Made by a program: the position numbers and the translations under genes. From an uncultured Christensenella sp. (GTDB taxonomy: Bacteria > Bacillota > Clostridia > Christensenellales > Borkfalkiaceae), in the NCBI GenBank assembly GCA_910576655.1, contig CAJTJC010000011.1, forward strand, positions 10,432-74,431: 64,000 nucleotides of DNA, read 5' to 3'. The notes under the pieces were generated by a model. The model did no database searches, was not told the DNA's origin, and saw only the letters and a program-made list of their open reading frames with translations. This document shows, in pieces, positions 41,575 through 50,317 of the stretch. How positions within the stretch are numbered: position 1 is the stretch's first letter; every line of letters begins with the position of its first letter.

Positions 41575-44106
41575 ATGAAGAAAAAGATAATAATTCTGAT
41601 AATGACAGTTGTATGCGCGTTCTGCGGAACGGTAGCGTTCGCCGCGTGCGATTTATTCGGAAGCGGGAACGGTAATACCGAGAAACCGCCCGAAGGTCAG
41701 CAGCCGGAAACACCGCCCAAGGGCGAAGAGGACGGGAAGGAAGAAGAGAAGCCGCACGAACACGAGTATAAGCTTGTAATAGAAAAGCCTACGGCAACGG
41801 CGGCAGGTTCTGCAACGGACAAGTGCGCCTGCGGTGAAATCGACGGGACGGTGGTACTGCCGGTACTGACTGACAGCAGATACATAAAGAGTGCGGATAC
41901 TGCAACCTGTTCTAAGGCGGGCACGGTATCGTACAAGATAACCTTAAACAAGGTAGAGTACCGATTCAATATAGCGACGCCTGCGACGGGTGCGCACGAG
42001 TACAGCGAGGGAGTATGCGAATGCGGAGCAGTAGACCCGAACTACGAACCGCACGAACATAGCTATACTGCAAAATCCGACGAAAGCGGGCACTGGACGG
42101 AATGTGCCTGCGGAGCAAAGACGGCTGTAAAGGCGCATAGTTATACGTATGCAAGCGATAACGATTATCACTGGCAGGTTTGCTCGGTTGGAAAGGAAAC
42201 TACGGATAAGGTTGAGCATAGCTACGCCGACGGTAAGTGCGTCTGCGGGGCCGACGAGCCTGTCGACCCGAACGGCGTTCAGTCAATCGAGCTGGTGCAC
42301 GAGTACGGCGAAGGCAAATATCTTTGGAACGAAAAAGATATATTAGCCGGCAAGTACGAGCTGTACGGCGCGCAGCTGGAGGTTACGCTGAATAACGGGA
42401 CAGTATCGCGTAAGCCCTTGACGGTTGCGATGCTCGGCGGAAAGAGCTTTTCCGTCGGCAACAATGAAGTGACCGTAAGCTACGGCGGAAAGACGGCGCA
42501 GTTTACCGTATTCGTATCGCCCGAGGACGGCTTAATCGAGGCGGTTGCAGGCGAGTTCGAGCTGGTAGGCGCGCTTGACACCCTTATATTCGACGCGTCG
42601 CGTCCTGACGGCTTTGACTTCGGCGGACTCGAAATAAAGGGTGAATTCAACGTAAAACATAACGGCGTATTATTTAACGGATACTACGGACAGACGCCCG
42701 TAAACGAAAGGTTCGTTAAGGGCTTCGACGAAAAAACCGTGGGAATGCAGGAGTGCGCGCTCACGCTCGGCAATATATCCGCGTCGCCCGCAACCATAGG
42801 CGAATTTAACGTAATGGGTTATAGCGCCGTAAAGAGCGAAACGAGGGTTTTCCTTTCCGATTTTGCTATTTTACGCAACGGCGAACTTTTGTACGGTTCG
42901 CAGATTTCGCCCGAAAAACCTTATATTGACGCTAAAAATCTTCCCGAAATAATTGATTATGCCGAACCGCATTATTCCGTGCGGCTTTCGTTCGGCAAAG
43001 CCGATTTTACCGTATATTCGGGCGGCGGTGCAGAGTGGGTTACAGCCGACAATATACGCTCGTTTGATACCGACGGGTATGAGGTGTCCGGCCATACCGA
43101 GCTTTGGGCTTTTGTAAATAGCGGCGAAAGACTTATTAAAATTGCAAACGGATACACTACGATAGTTGTAAATTATACCGTATATAATTCCGATAACACA
43201 AATATTAGATTCTGCCGCGTCAACGGCGATGATGCGGTGCTCAACTACGAGCTGTCCGGCGGAGTCACGCTGGACACTATTAAGCAGGACCTGTTAAAGC
43301 GCGAGCTTTATGTGGAATACTTTAAGCCCGTAGACGGCAAGTACGTTCATTTGGTGCCCGTTACCGAAAGCATGATTGACCTCGGCGACGTCGACGTCAA
43401 TTCCTACGAGCATCAGTCGGGCACTATTCGGTACGGCGGCAAAGGTATTGCCGTAAACGTGACTAAGCCCTATACGCTCGACGGTGCAAAGGCAACTTAT
43501 ATCTTAAAAAGCAGCTTAGGAGTAAATCTTATTTTGTCGGACGCGACCTTTAACGACCTTAGCAAGGGCGCAAACGACGTTTGCAGGGAAATAGTACTGT
43601 ACGATAACGGCGTGGCGATGTTGAAGCACACTGCAAACGGAATAGGAAACTTCCTTATCGGATACGAGCTTAAAGACACCAAGCTTACGCTGCTGCGTCA
43701 CGGAATTGCCACTTCGTTTTTAACCGTAAACTTAACCGCCAAGACCTTTAAAGAAATGGACTTAAACGGCGTAACTTCGGGTCTCGACTATAAGAAATAT
43801 TCGTTTACGCACGCATATTCGCCCGACAGCTATCTTGCTTGGAGCGGTACGTTTACCGCTTACGCTGGCGAAACGGGTTACGATTACTGCTATTACGTCA
43901 ACGTGCATCTAACGGGCTGGGCGGCAAGCGGAAACAATCAGATTGCCGGTATCGGCTACGTTGCGACGTGGGCGTTCGGTTGGCATAACAATACTCAGGC
44001 GTTCGTGCTTCGTTTAGCCGATAAGGACTGGTGGTTCGAAATCGGCGTAACCAACGAGGTCGGAGAATATGAGCTGACGCTTATCGAACAGAGCGCGGCG
44101 TCATAA
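41575..44106 (+). CDS. Large surface lipoprotein with CxCG repeats and Ig-like domains
   Basis: This is an 843-residue exported protein. A signal peptide and lipobox-like VAFAAC anchor it near residue 27. A Pro/Glu-rich spacer follows. Residues about 60-230 carry His/Cys repeats (HEHEYKLVIEKPTATAAG, DKCACGEIDG, HSYTYASDNDYHWQVC), each of the type found in cell-surface proteins of gut Clostridia. Bacterial Ig-like and beta-rich modules follow, and the C-terminal domain contains many aromatic residues. The role is probably adhesion or substrate binding. It lies directly upstream of the starch cluster. Confidence 0.8.
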   Translation: MKKKIIILIMTVVCAFCGTVAFAACDLFGSGNGNTEKPPEGQQPETPPKGEEDGKEEEKPHEHEYKLVIEKPTATAAGSATDKCACGEIDGTVVLPVLTDSRYIKSADTATCSKAGTVSYKITLNKVEYRFNIATPATGAHEYSEGVCECGAVDPNYEPHEHSYTAKSDESGHWTECACGAKTAVKAHSYTYASDNDYHWQVCSVGKETTDKVEHSYADGKCVCGADEPVDPNGVQSIELVHEYGEGKYLWNEKDILAGKYELYGAQLEVTLNNGTVSRKPLTVAMLGGKSFSVGNNEVTVSYGGKTAQFTVFVSPEDGLIEAVAGEFELVGALDTLIFDASRPDGFDFGGLEIKGEFNVKHNGVLFNGYYGQTPVNERFVKGFDEKTVGMQECALTLGNISASPATIGEFNVMGYSAVKSETRVFLSDFAILRNGELLYGSQISPEKPYIDAKNLPEIIDYAEPHYSVRLSFGKADFTVYSGGGAEWVTADNIRSFDTDGYEVSGHTELWAFVNSGERLIKIANGYTTIVVNYTVYNSDNTNIRFCRVNGDDAVLNYELSGGVTLDTIKQDLLKRELYVEYFKPVDGKYVHLVPVTESMIDLGDVDVNSYEHQSGTIRYGGKGIAVNVTKPYTLDGAKATYILKSSLGVNLILSDATFNDLSKGANDVCREIVLYDNGVAMLKHTANGIGNFLIGYELKDTKLTLLRHGIATSFLTVNLTAKTFKEMDLNGVTSGLDYKKYSFTHAYSPDSYLAWSGTFTAYAGETGYDYCYYVNVHLTGWAASGNNQIAGIGYVATWAFGWHNNTQAFVLRLADKDWWFEIGVTNEVGEYELTLIEQSAAS

Positions 44107-44109
44107 TAA

Positions 44110-44139
44110 AAAAGGCACCCCGAAAGGGGCGCTTTTTTT
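44110..44139 (+). terminator. Terminator after the large lipoprotein
   Basis: The stem AAAGGCACCCC/GGGGCGCTTT with loop GAAA is followed by seven T. Confidence 0.9.
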
Positions 44140-44214
44140 GAAAACTTTGAAAATTTAATATTCAGCTAAAAAAATTGTTATAATATATATTCATAAAAAT
44201 AAAAATGGTTCAAG

Positions 44215-44526
44215 GTGTTATGGCAGCAAAAACGGTTAAACGTCGAAGTGGATATGGAGGAAACCGAATTCGTTTCCAATAAAGATTTGTGCCGTCTCGT
44301 CTGGCGCAATTTAATTTCCAACGCGGTGAAGTACACGCCCGATGGCGGAGAAATCAGTATTCGATTATACGCGGAAGAAAAATATATTAATTACGTAATT
44401 ACGAATACGTGCGCTTCCCTGCGCGGCAAAGAGAATTTGGTTTTTCAGCCCTTTCGCACCTCGTTATTGCCGAGCAAGCGGCGTTTATATCTTACATTTT
44501 TTGCGAAAACCTCTCAAAACCGTTGA
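44215..44526 (+). pseudogene. Histidine kinase ATPase-domain fragment
   Basis: About 103 codons encode the start of a HATPase domain (TEFVSNKDLCRLVWRNLISNAVKYTPDGGEISIRL, split at the N box NLISNAVKY). They then decay: the DxGxG box is missing and the frame ends in unrelated residues. There is no dimerisation helix, sensor or response regulator beside it. The simplest reading is a broken remnant of a sensor kinase. Its 3' end overlaps the -35 of the pullulanase promoter. Confidence 0.7.
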
Positions 44527-44560
44527 CTTCTTTCGAAAATATGATATAATAATTTTCGAA
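44523..44560 (+). promoter_or_regulatory. Pullulanase promoter with paired TTCGAA operators
   Basis: TTGACT (44523-44528), 16 bases and TATAAT (44545-44550). TTTCGAAAA in the spacer and ATTTTCGAAA after the -10 are centred 23 bases apart. The amylomaltase promoter shows the same arrangement. Binding of the nearby LacI-type repressor would block polymerase. Confidence 0.8.
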
Positions 44561-44591
44561 ACTTAACTTTTGCTGTGTGCGGATATAAAAT

Positions 44592-44636
44592 TTTATTAAT
44601 TGCAATTAATAAAGGACGCAGCCTGCGGCTGCGTCC
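44592..44636. repeat. Tandem hairpins in the pullulanase leader
   Basis: A perfect 22-bp palindrome centred on AATTGCAATT (44592-44613) is followed without gap by the hairpin GGACGCAGCC-TGC-GGCTGCGTCC (44614-44636). No T-run follows. They lie in the 5' leader of pulA and may act on RNA stability or early termination. Confidence 0.7.
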
Positions 44637-44679
44637 GGTAAAAGCTTTAATTGATATTATAATGTTAAGGAGAAAAAAA

Positions 44680-47349
44680 ATGAAGAAAGCTTTAATAGCA
44701 GTATTGAGTGTACTTTTATCGTTTGTGTTCGTGTTTGCCGCGTGCGGCGACAACGGCGGCGGTGAAACGCCCGGAAAAGAGTACGAAATACCTTTGGAGG
44801 ACGGTTGCAGGCAGGTCACTATTTACTACAACCGCGAAGCGGGCTACGCAGACTGCGATATTTATATCTGGTACGGCACCGTAGCGGGTCAGGGATATGC
44901 GCTACATGAATGCGAATACGGCGCTAAGGTCGTTTTGAACGTCCCCGATACGATTGAGGAAGTGGGTTACATAATAAGAACAAACTGCACGCCCGGCAGC
45001 TCTTCGTGGGACGGCGTAAAAAAAGACGGCACCGATTCCGACAGAAAAATCGCGTTAGAGGGCGAGCGTACCGTAATTTATACCAAGGCGGGCGACCCTA
45101 ACAATTATACGAGCGACGACGGAGGAAAAACTCTCACGGTCATTAAATTTTTATCTATGGCGGATATGCAGGACGCGACTCACGTTAAGGTTACGCTGTC
45201 CGACGGCTCTGCCGTGACCAAGGATAAGGTAACCGTTAAAGCCGCAGACGGAACGGTAGTTGCGGTAACGGCTGTAAACAACAATATAATAACTCTTGCA
45301 AGCCCGCTCGATTTGGCGGTTGCTTATACCGTTACGGTAGAGGGGCTCGACCCCAAGCCCGTAGTTCCCATGACGTACTTCGACAGCAAGGCTTTTGCAA
45401 GCGAGTACACGTACGACGGCGAGCTCGGCGCAATTTACACGGCTGAAAAAACCACGTTTAAGCTTTGGGCGCCCACCGCGTCGTCGGTCACGCTGAACTT
45501 ATACGAAAAGGGCAACGGCGGGTCCGCGCAGGACGTCAAGCCTTTGGCAAGGGGCGATAAGGGCGTATGGCAGTGCGTAGTTAACGGCGATTTGGACGGC
45601 AGATATTATACCTACACGGTTAAAACCTCCGTCGGCGAAAACGAGGTTGTTGACCCCTATGCGCGTTCTGCCGGACTCAACGGTCAGAGGGGAATGGTTC
45701 TCGACCTCGACAAGACCGACCCCGTAGGTTGGAGCGGCGCTTCGTTCGATACGGGACTTAACAACTATACCGACGCTCAGATTTGGGAAGTACATATCAG
45801 AGATTTCTCTAACAAAATAAGCGGTTCCAAGTACAAGGGCAAGTACCTTGCGTTTACCGAAACGGGTCTCACCGAGAACGGCGTGCCCGTCGGCGTGGAC
45901 TATCTTAAAAATTTAGGCATTACCCACGTCCACCTGCTGCCTTCGTTCGACTATGCTTCGGTTGACGAAAGCAAAGAGGGCGGCTTCAACTGGGGCTACG
46001 ACCCGCAGAACTACAACGTGCCCGAGGGCAGCTATTCGACCGACGCGTCCGACGGCTACAAGAGGGTAAAAGAATACAAGCAGATGGTAAAATCCCTGCA
46101 CGACAACGGTATCGGCGTAATTATGGACGTGGTTTATAACCATACGTATTCCGCAGATTCCAATTTCCAGAAAATAGTTCCCTACTACTATTACAGATTT
46201 AACGATAACGGCACTTTCTCGAACGGCTCCGGCTGCGGCAACGAAACTGCTTCCGACCGCTCGATGATGCGCAAGTTTATCGTGGAGTCGGTTTCGTATT
46301 GGCAGAACGAATACAACCTCGACGGTTTCCGTTTCGACTTAATGGCGCTGCATGATTTGACTACCTTGCAGGAGGTTGAAAAAGAGGTTCACACCGCCAA
46401 CGCAAAGGCGCTTATTTACGGCGAGGGCTGGACGGGCGGCGGCACGACGCTTTCCGAAAGCGAGCAGGCTACCCTTAAAAACCTTATCGAGCTGAACAAC
46501 GGCACGTCTACGCGCGGCACGAACGGAATTGCAATGTTCAACGACGTTATCCGCGACGGCGTAAAGGGTTCGGTTTTCAGCATCGACGACACGGGCTTTG
46601 CAACGGGCGCGAAGAAGGGCAATATCAATAAAATTCTATTCGGCGTTGCGGGCGGCTGCTACGTCCCCGGCGACGGCACGAACGAAAACGGCTGGTATGC
46701 CAACAGCCCGACGCAGGTTATCAACTACGTTTCCGCGCACGATAACAACACGCTATACGACAGAATTTGCCACGTATACGGCGAAGATAATTCCACGCTT
46801 AACAAGCGCCTTGCAATGAACAGGCTTTCCGCTGCGATAGTTCAGACCTCGCTGGGAATTCCGTTTATGCAGGCGGGCGAAGAGATGCTCCGTCAGAAAA
46901 AGAACGACGACGGCAGCTACAACGAAAACAGCTACAATGCGTCCGACAAGGTCAACAATATCGACTGGTCGCTTCTTTCCCAAACCAGCGAACAGTATAA
47001 AATGATGCAATACTACAAGGGCTTAATCGAGTTCCGTAAATCAAGCGCGGCGCTGCGTATGAGAAACGCTGGCGGCAAGGGTACCCTGCCCAAGGCTGTT
47101 GTGCTTGACGAAAATTCGAAGAACAAAGGCGCGTTTATCGCGGTTACGATAGCCGACAGAGCAACGGGCGAAAAGCTGCTCGTAATCTATAACGGTAACG
47201 AGAACGCGGTTGATTACGCGCTTCCCGCGGGAAGCTGGAACCTGCATATAGACGGAACGCGCGCAGGCGCAGCCGTATTGCAGAGCGGCGTTACGGGCAA
47301 TCAGAGCATAGCGGGATTAAGCTGCTACGTTTACAGATTAGCCGCATAA
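44680..47349 (+). CDS. pulA: Cell-surface type I pullulanase
   Basis: This is an 889-residue lipoprotein, with Cys in VFAACG anchoring it. A CBM41-like starch-binding module (about 35-135) and a linker domain come first. They are followed by CBM48 (TFKLWAPTASSVTLNLYEKG) and the GH13 barrel. YNHTYS is present; the nucleophile Asp lies in GFRFDLMAL and the acid Glu in IYGEGWTGG. The enzyme cuts alpha-1,6 branches outside the cell. The ATG at 44680 (AAGGAG upstream, then a signal peptide) is preferred over the open frame from 44575. Confidence 0.93.
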   Translation: MKKALIAVLSVLLSFVFVFAACGDNGGGETPGKEYEIPLEDGCRQVTIYYNREAGYADCDIYIWYGTVAGQGYALHECEYGAKVVLNVPDTIEEVGYIIRTNCTPGSSSWDGVKKDGTDSDRKIALEGERTVIYTKAGDPNNYTSDDGGKTLTVIKFLSMADMQDATHVKVTLSDGSAVTKDKVTVKAADGTVVAVTAVNNNIITLASPLDLAVAYTVTVEGLDPKPVVPMTYFDSKAFASEYTYDGELGAIYTAEKTTFKLWAPTASSVTLNLYEKGNGGSAQDVKPLARGDKGVWQCVVNGDLDGRYYTYTVKTSVGENEVVDPYARSAGLNGQRGMVLDLDKTDPVGWSGASFDTGLNNYTDAQIWEVHIRDFSNKISGSKYKGKYLAFTETGLTENGVPVGVDYLKNLGITHVHLLPSFDYASVDESKEGGFNWGYDPQNYNVPEGSYSTDASDGYKRVKEYKQMVKSLHDNGIGVIMDVVYNHTYSADSNFQKIVPYYYYRFNDNGTFSNGSGCGNETASDRSMMRKFIVESVSYWQNEYNLDGFRFDLMALHDLTTLQEVEKEVHTANAKALIYGEGWTGGGTTLSESEQATLKNLIELNNGTSTRGTNGIAMFNDVIRDGVKGSVFSIDDTGFATGAKKGNINKILFGVAGGCYVPGDGTNENGWYANSPTQVINYVSAHDNNTLYDRICHVYGEDNSTLNKRLAMNRLSAAIVQTSLGIPFMQAGEEMLRQKKNDDGSYNENSYNASDKVNNIDWSLLSQTSEQYKMMQYYKGLIEFRKSSAALRMRNAGGKGTLPKAVVLDENSKNKGAFIAVTIADRATGEKLLVIYNGNENAVDYALPAGSWNLHIDGTRAGAAVLQSGVTGNQSIAGLSCYVYRLAA

Positions 47350-47414
47350 AATTACAGAAACTTCTGCCCGATAAGGGCTGCGTTTAAAACAAAAATTTTT
47401 CTTGGAGGAAAAAA

Positions 47415-48980
47415 ATGAAAATCAAAAAGTTGGCTGCACTCGCTTTGACCTGTGCAATGGTAGTCGGCGGCGGCGCAATGTTTGCCGCTTGCGGAGACGA
47501 AAAAGACCCCGGCGGCGATACTAACGGTTTCGTAGAGGATACGAGAATATGGTACGCAGTAGGTAAGGACAGCAAGGGTACTTTAAAGGACCAGGGTTGG
47601 GACCAGAACAATTCGACGTACTCTTTCACCCGCGATACGACCGTTACGAACGAGAACGTGTTTACGCTTTCGCTCGACATTTATGCGGGCAACGTAGGTA
47701 CGGGACTTGCGTTCAAGTTCCTTTATAAGGAAACTGCGGACGAAACGGACGTTCCTTGGGCGCGCCAGGTAGGCATGCAGCACCTTGAAGGGATAGAGGG
47801 CTCCGACGTCGACGCCGTGTATAAAATAAACGGTGAAACTGTATTTACCACGGCAGAGGATAACGGCGCTTTCAACAATATCGCGCTTGCAAAGGGACAG
47901 GAGGGCAGATATACCTTCACGCTTAAAACCAAGTCCAACACGGACAACAACCCCGTAATTTCGGTTAAAAAAGAATCTTCGATAACCGTAGATTACGATA
48001 TGTACGCTATCGGCGATATGAACAACTTCGGCGCAACCAAAATCGAAATGGTTGAAAACGTAGTAGACGGTCAGGCAACCACCTGGACCTGCAAGCTCAA
48101 CGTGACGGCGGCTTCTCTTTACCGCAAAGCGGACGGTACCATTGCCGACGACGAGGACGGCAATGCTGCCGGTCAATATGCGGCTGTTTGCATCCTTAAC
48201 GACCGCGACGGTAAGACTTATGCACCCGTTGCAAGCGAGGGCGTTATAGTAAAGGAAGTCAAGGACTTTGCCGATAAAAATACTTATACCTGCATACTGT
48301 TAAAGGAAGGCAAGTATAACGTAGTATTTACCGAAAATAAGACCGCAACCGAAGTGGGCGGTTCCGTAACCTTTACCGAAAACGCTTTCGAAATGTATCT
48401 TATCGGTACGATAAACAACTGGAACGTAGCTACTGCAACGACGCCCGATTATGCTATGACCGAACAGGAAGACGGTTCTTGGACTGCTAAAATAACGGTT
48501 CAAAAAGATGAAAAAATCAAATCGTACAACAAGCTCGGTTTAACCGACGCTGACAAGTATTCTGCGGGCAGCGACGTTACATTGACGGCAGGTACCTGGG
48601 CAGTTAAGTATGACCCCGAAACCAACACGATTAAAGTAGAAAAATACGGTTACTATCTCGTAGGTACGTTTATGGACGGCGAGAATAAACTTAACTTCGC
48701 TATTAAGGCAGGCGTGACCCCTGCGTTCGAGGCTACCGAGACCGAAGGCGTTTATACCGTAACTTACAATTTCACTGACGTAAGCGCGCAATACGATTGG
48801 ATGGGTGCGGGAAACATTGCTGCGGTTAAAGCAGTATGGGGTACCGAGCTTAACGGCGTAGGCGATTTGGATTGGTACGGTGAAGAAAGCGGAAACGGTA
48901 ACTTTATGATTACTTCGACCGGTGCGTGGACTATTACTCTTAACCTTTCTAATTACAGAATTACAGGCGTAAAAGCTTAA
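47415..48980 (+). CDS. Starch-binding-like surface lipoprotein
   Basis: The 521-residue protein has a signal peptide and a lipobox ending in AAC. Several beta-sandwich modules of carbohydrate-binding style follow, for example YAIGDMNNFGATKIEMVEN, MYLIGTINNWNVAT and GYYLVGTFMDGENKLNF. These carry the Trp/Tyr-rich pattern of starch-binding domains. No catalytic motif is present. Its place between pullulanase and the maltodextrin genes supports a role in holding starch at the surface. It is probably co-transcribed with pulA; TGGAGG precedes the ATG. Confidence 0.8.
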   Translation: MKIKKLAALALTCAMVVGGGAMFAACGDEKDPGGDTNGFVEDTRIWYAVGKDSKGTLKDQGWDQNNSTYSFTRDTTVTNENVFTLSLDIYAGNVGTGLAFKFLYKETADETDVPWARQVGMQHLEGIEGSDVDAVYKINGETVFTTAEDNGAFNNIALAKGQEGRYTFTLKTKSNTDNNPVISVKKESSITVDYDMYAIGDMNNFGATKIEMVENVVDGQATTWTCKLNVTAASLYRKADGTIADDEDGNAAGQYAAVCILNDRDGKTYAPVASEGVIVKEVKDFADKNTYTCILLKEGKYNVVFTENKTATEVGGSVTFTENAFEMYLIGTINNWNVATATTPDYAMTEQEDGSWTAKITVQKDEKIKSYNKLGLTDADKYSAGSDVTLTAGTWAVKYDPETNTIKVEKYGYYLVGTFMDGENKLNFAIKAGVTPAFEATETEGVYTVTYNFTDVSAQYDWMGAGNIAAVKAVWGTELNGVGDLDWYGEESGNGNFMITSTGAWTITLNLSNYRITGVKA

Positions 48981-48990
48981 AAAGAATAAC

Positions 48991-49013
48991 CGCCGCAGGC
49001 AATGCCTGCGGCG
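48991..49013 (+). terminator. Terminator after the starch-binding lipoprotein
   Basis: The 10-bp stem CGCCGCAGGC/GCCTGCGGCG is followed by TGTTTCTTTATT. Confidence 0.75.
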
Positions 49014-49039
49014 TGTTTCTTTATTCGGAAGCGGATAAA

Positions 49040-49072
49040 AGCGCCGCCTCTGCAACACGCAGAGGCGGCGCT
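49040..49072 (-). terminator. Terminator after the LacI-type gene
   Basis: The 14-bp perfect stem AGCGCCGCCTCTGC/GCAGAGGCGGCGCT with loop AACAC is followed on the minus strand by TTTTATC. Confidence 0.8.
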
Positions 49073-49082
49073 TAAAAGTAGT

Positions 49083-50069
49083 TTATTTGTTTGCGTCGGC
49101 AACGGTGCCCCGTTCGATAAGCTTGCAGTTTATCATTACGTTTTGCGCCTGTCTGCCGTCGAGCATATCCTTTATCTGCATAAAAGCCGCCTGACCCATT
49201 TTATCGAATTTCTGTTTCATTGTCGTAAGGTTGTAGGACGTGAATTTAAGCAGGCTTAAATCGTCAAAGCCGATTACCGAAATATCGTCGGGCACGCATT
49301 TTCCGCATGAAGTCAGTCCGTCGATAAGCCCTAACGCCATAATGTCAGAACAGCTTACTATCGCGCTTACGTCAGTTTCGCTGAAATAGTTCGCCGCCTG
49401 TAAGCCGGACTCTTTGGTAAAGTCTCCGTAATAAACGTAGTCGTTGTTAAAATCCAGTCCCACGCGCGCAAGCCCCAATATGTAACCCGCAAGTCTCTCT
49501 GCCGAAACAAGCGATTCCTTTTCGCCCGTTACAAGCCCTATGCGCGTATGTCCGCGCTTGTTGAGGTATTTCACCGCCGTAACTATCGCGCTGGTATTTT
49601 CGCTTGAAACGGAGCCTATAAGCGGCGCGTCGGAAACGTGGTTGTCAAAAAGCACCGCCGGTACCGTAAGGCTGCGAAGCTGCTTATATATACGGCTTTT
49701 GAAGTTCATTCCCAAAATAAACACCGCGCTGAAATTGTTTTGCTTCAAAAAATCGTTCAAAACGAAATCGTCGGGCTTCGTTGCAACGTAGTCTAACACC
49801 ACCTCGTAATTGTGGGCTATTGCTATATCCGAAAAAGCAGTAATAACGTGGTTCAAAATATTGTTGCGCGTATCGCTGTCAACCCTTTCGTACAGCGCAA
49901 GAATACGGCGCGTGCCGCCTTCCTTCGACTTTAAACGGTAACCGCTGTTTTCGGCGTACTGCCTTATGCGTTGCTTGGTGTCCTCGGCAATATCCGTTGC
50001 GTCGTTAAGCGCTTTCGAAACAGTGCTTATCGATACGTTCAGGGCTTCCGAAATCTCTTTTATCGTCAT
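49083..50069 (-). CDS. LacI-family repressor, probable maltodextrin regulator
   Basis: The 328-residue protein has an N-terminal LacI HTH (TIKEISEALNVSISTVSKALND) and a periplasmic-binding-like effector domain (VIGFDDLSLLKFTSYNLTTMKQ). It is antisense to, and in the middle of, the starch genes. The paired TTCGAA operators at the pulA and malQ promoters are its likely targets, with maltose or maltodextrin as inducer. GGAG precedes the ATG. Its own promoter lacks a TTCGAA box. Confidence 0.9.
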   Translation of the reverse strand: MTIKEISEALNVSISTVSKALNDATDIAEDTKQRIRQYAENSGYRLKSKEGGTRRILALYERVDSDTRNNILNHVITAFSDIAIAHNYEVVLDYVATKPDDFVLNDFLKQNNFSAVFILGMNFKSRIYKQLRSLTVPAVLFDNHVSDAPLIGSVSSENTSAIVTAVKYLNKRGHTRIGLVTGEKESLVSAERLAGYILGLARVGLDFNNDYVYYGDFTKESGLQAANYFSETDVSAIVSCSDIMALGLIDGLTSCGKCVPDDISVIGFDDLSLLKFTSYNLTTMKQKFDKMGQAAFMQIKDMLDGRQAQNVMINCKLIERGTVADANK

Positions 50070-50152
50070 TTGCGTGCTCCGTTTTCAATATACTGAATAT
50101 GCGGCGGCGCAGGAGTGTTTTTTCAGCATCCGCAACTATTATTACGCTTTTA

Positions 50153-50181
50153 ATTATATATTTAAGTAAAGTTATTGTCAA
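50153..50181 (-). promoter_or_regulatory. Promoter of the LacI-type gene
   Basis: On the minus strand TTGACA (50176-50181), 17 bases and TATAAT (50153-50158). The 5' leader is about 75 bases. Confidence 0.85.
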
Positions 50182-50246
50182 GCAATCTCAATTTGGCGCA
50201 AATGAAAAAACTTTACAAAATTTGATACGTTTTATATAAAAATCCT

Positions 50247-50286
50247 TTGACTTATTCGAAAAATATGATATAATATTTTCGAAAAT
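50247..50286 (+). promoter_or_regulatory. Amylomaltase promoter with paired TTCGAA operators
   Basis: TTGACT (50247-50252), 16 bases and TATAAT (50269-50274). TTCGAA boxes are at 50255-50260 and in the perfect palindrome ATTTTCGAAAAT (50275-50286), centred 23 bases apart as at the pulA promoter. Confidence 0.85.
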
Positions 50287-50317
50287 AATAATTAAATTTT
50301 TCGTGCGGGGCAGTCGT

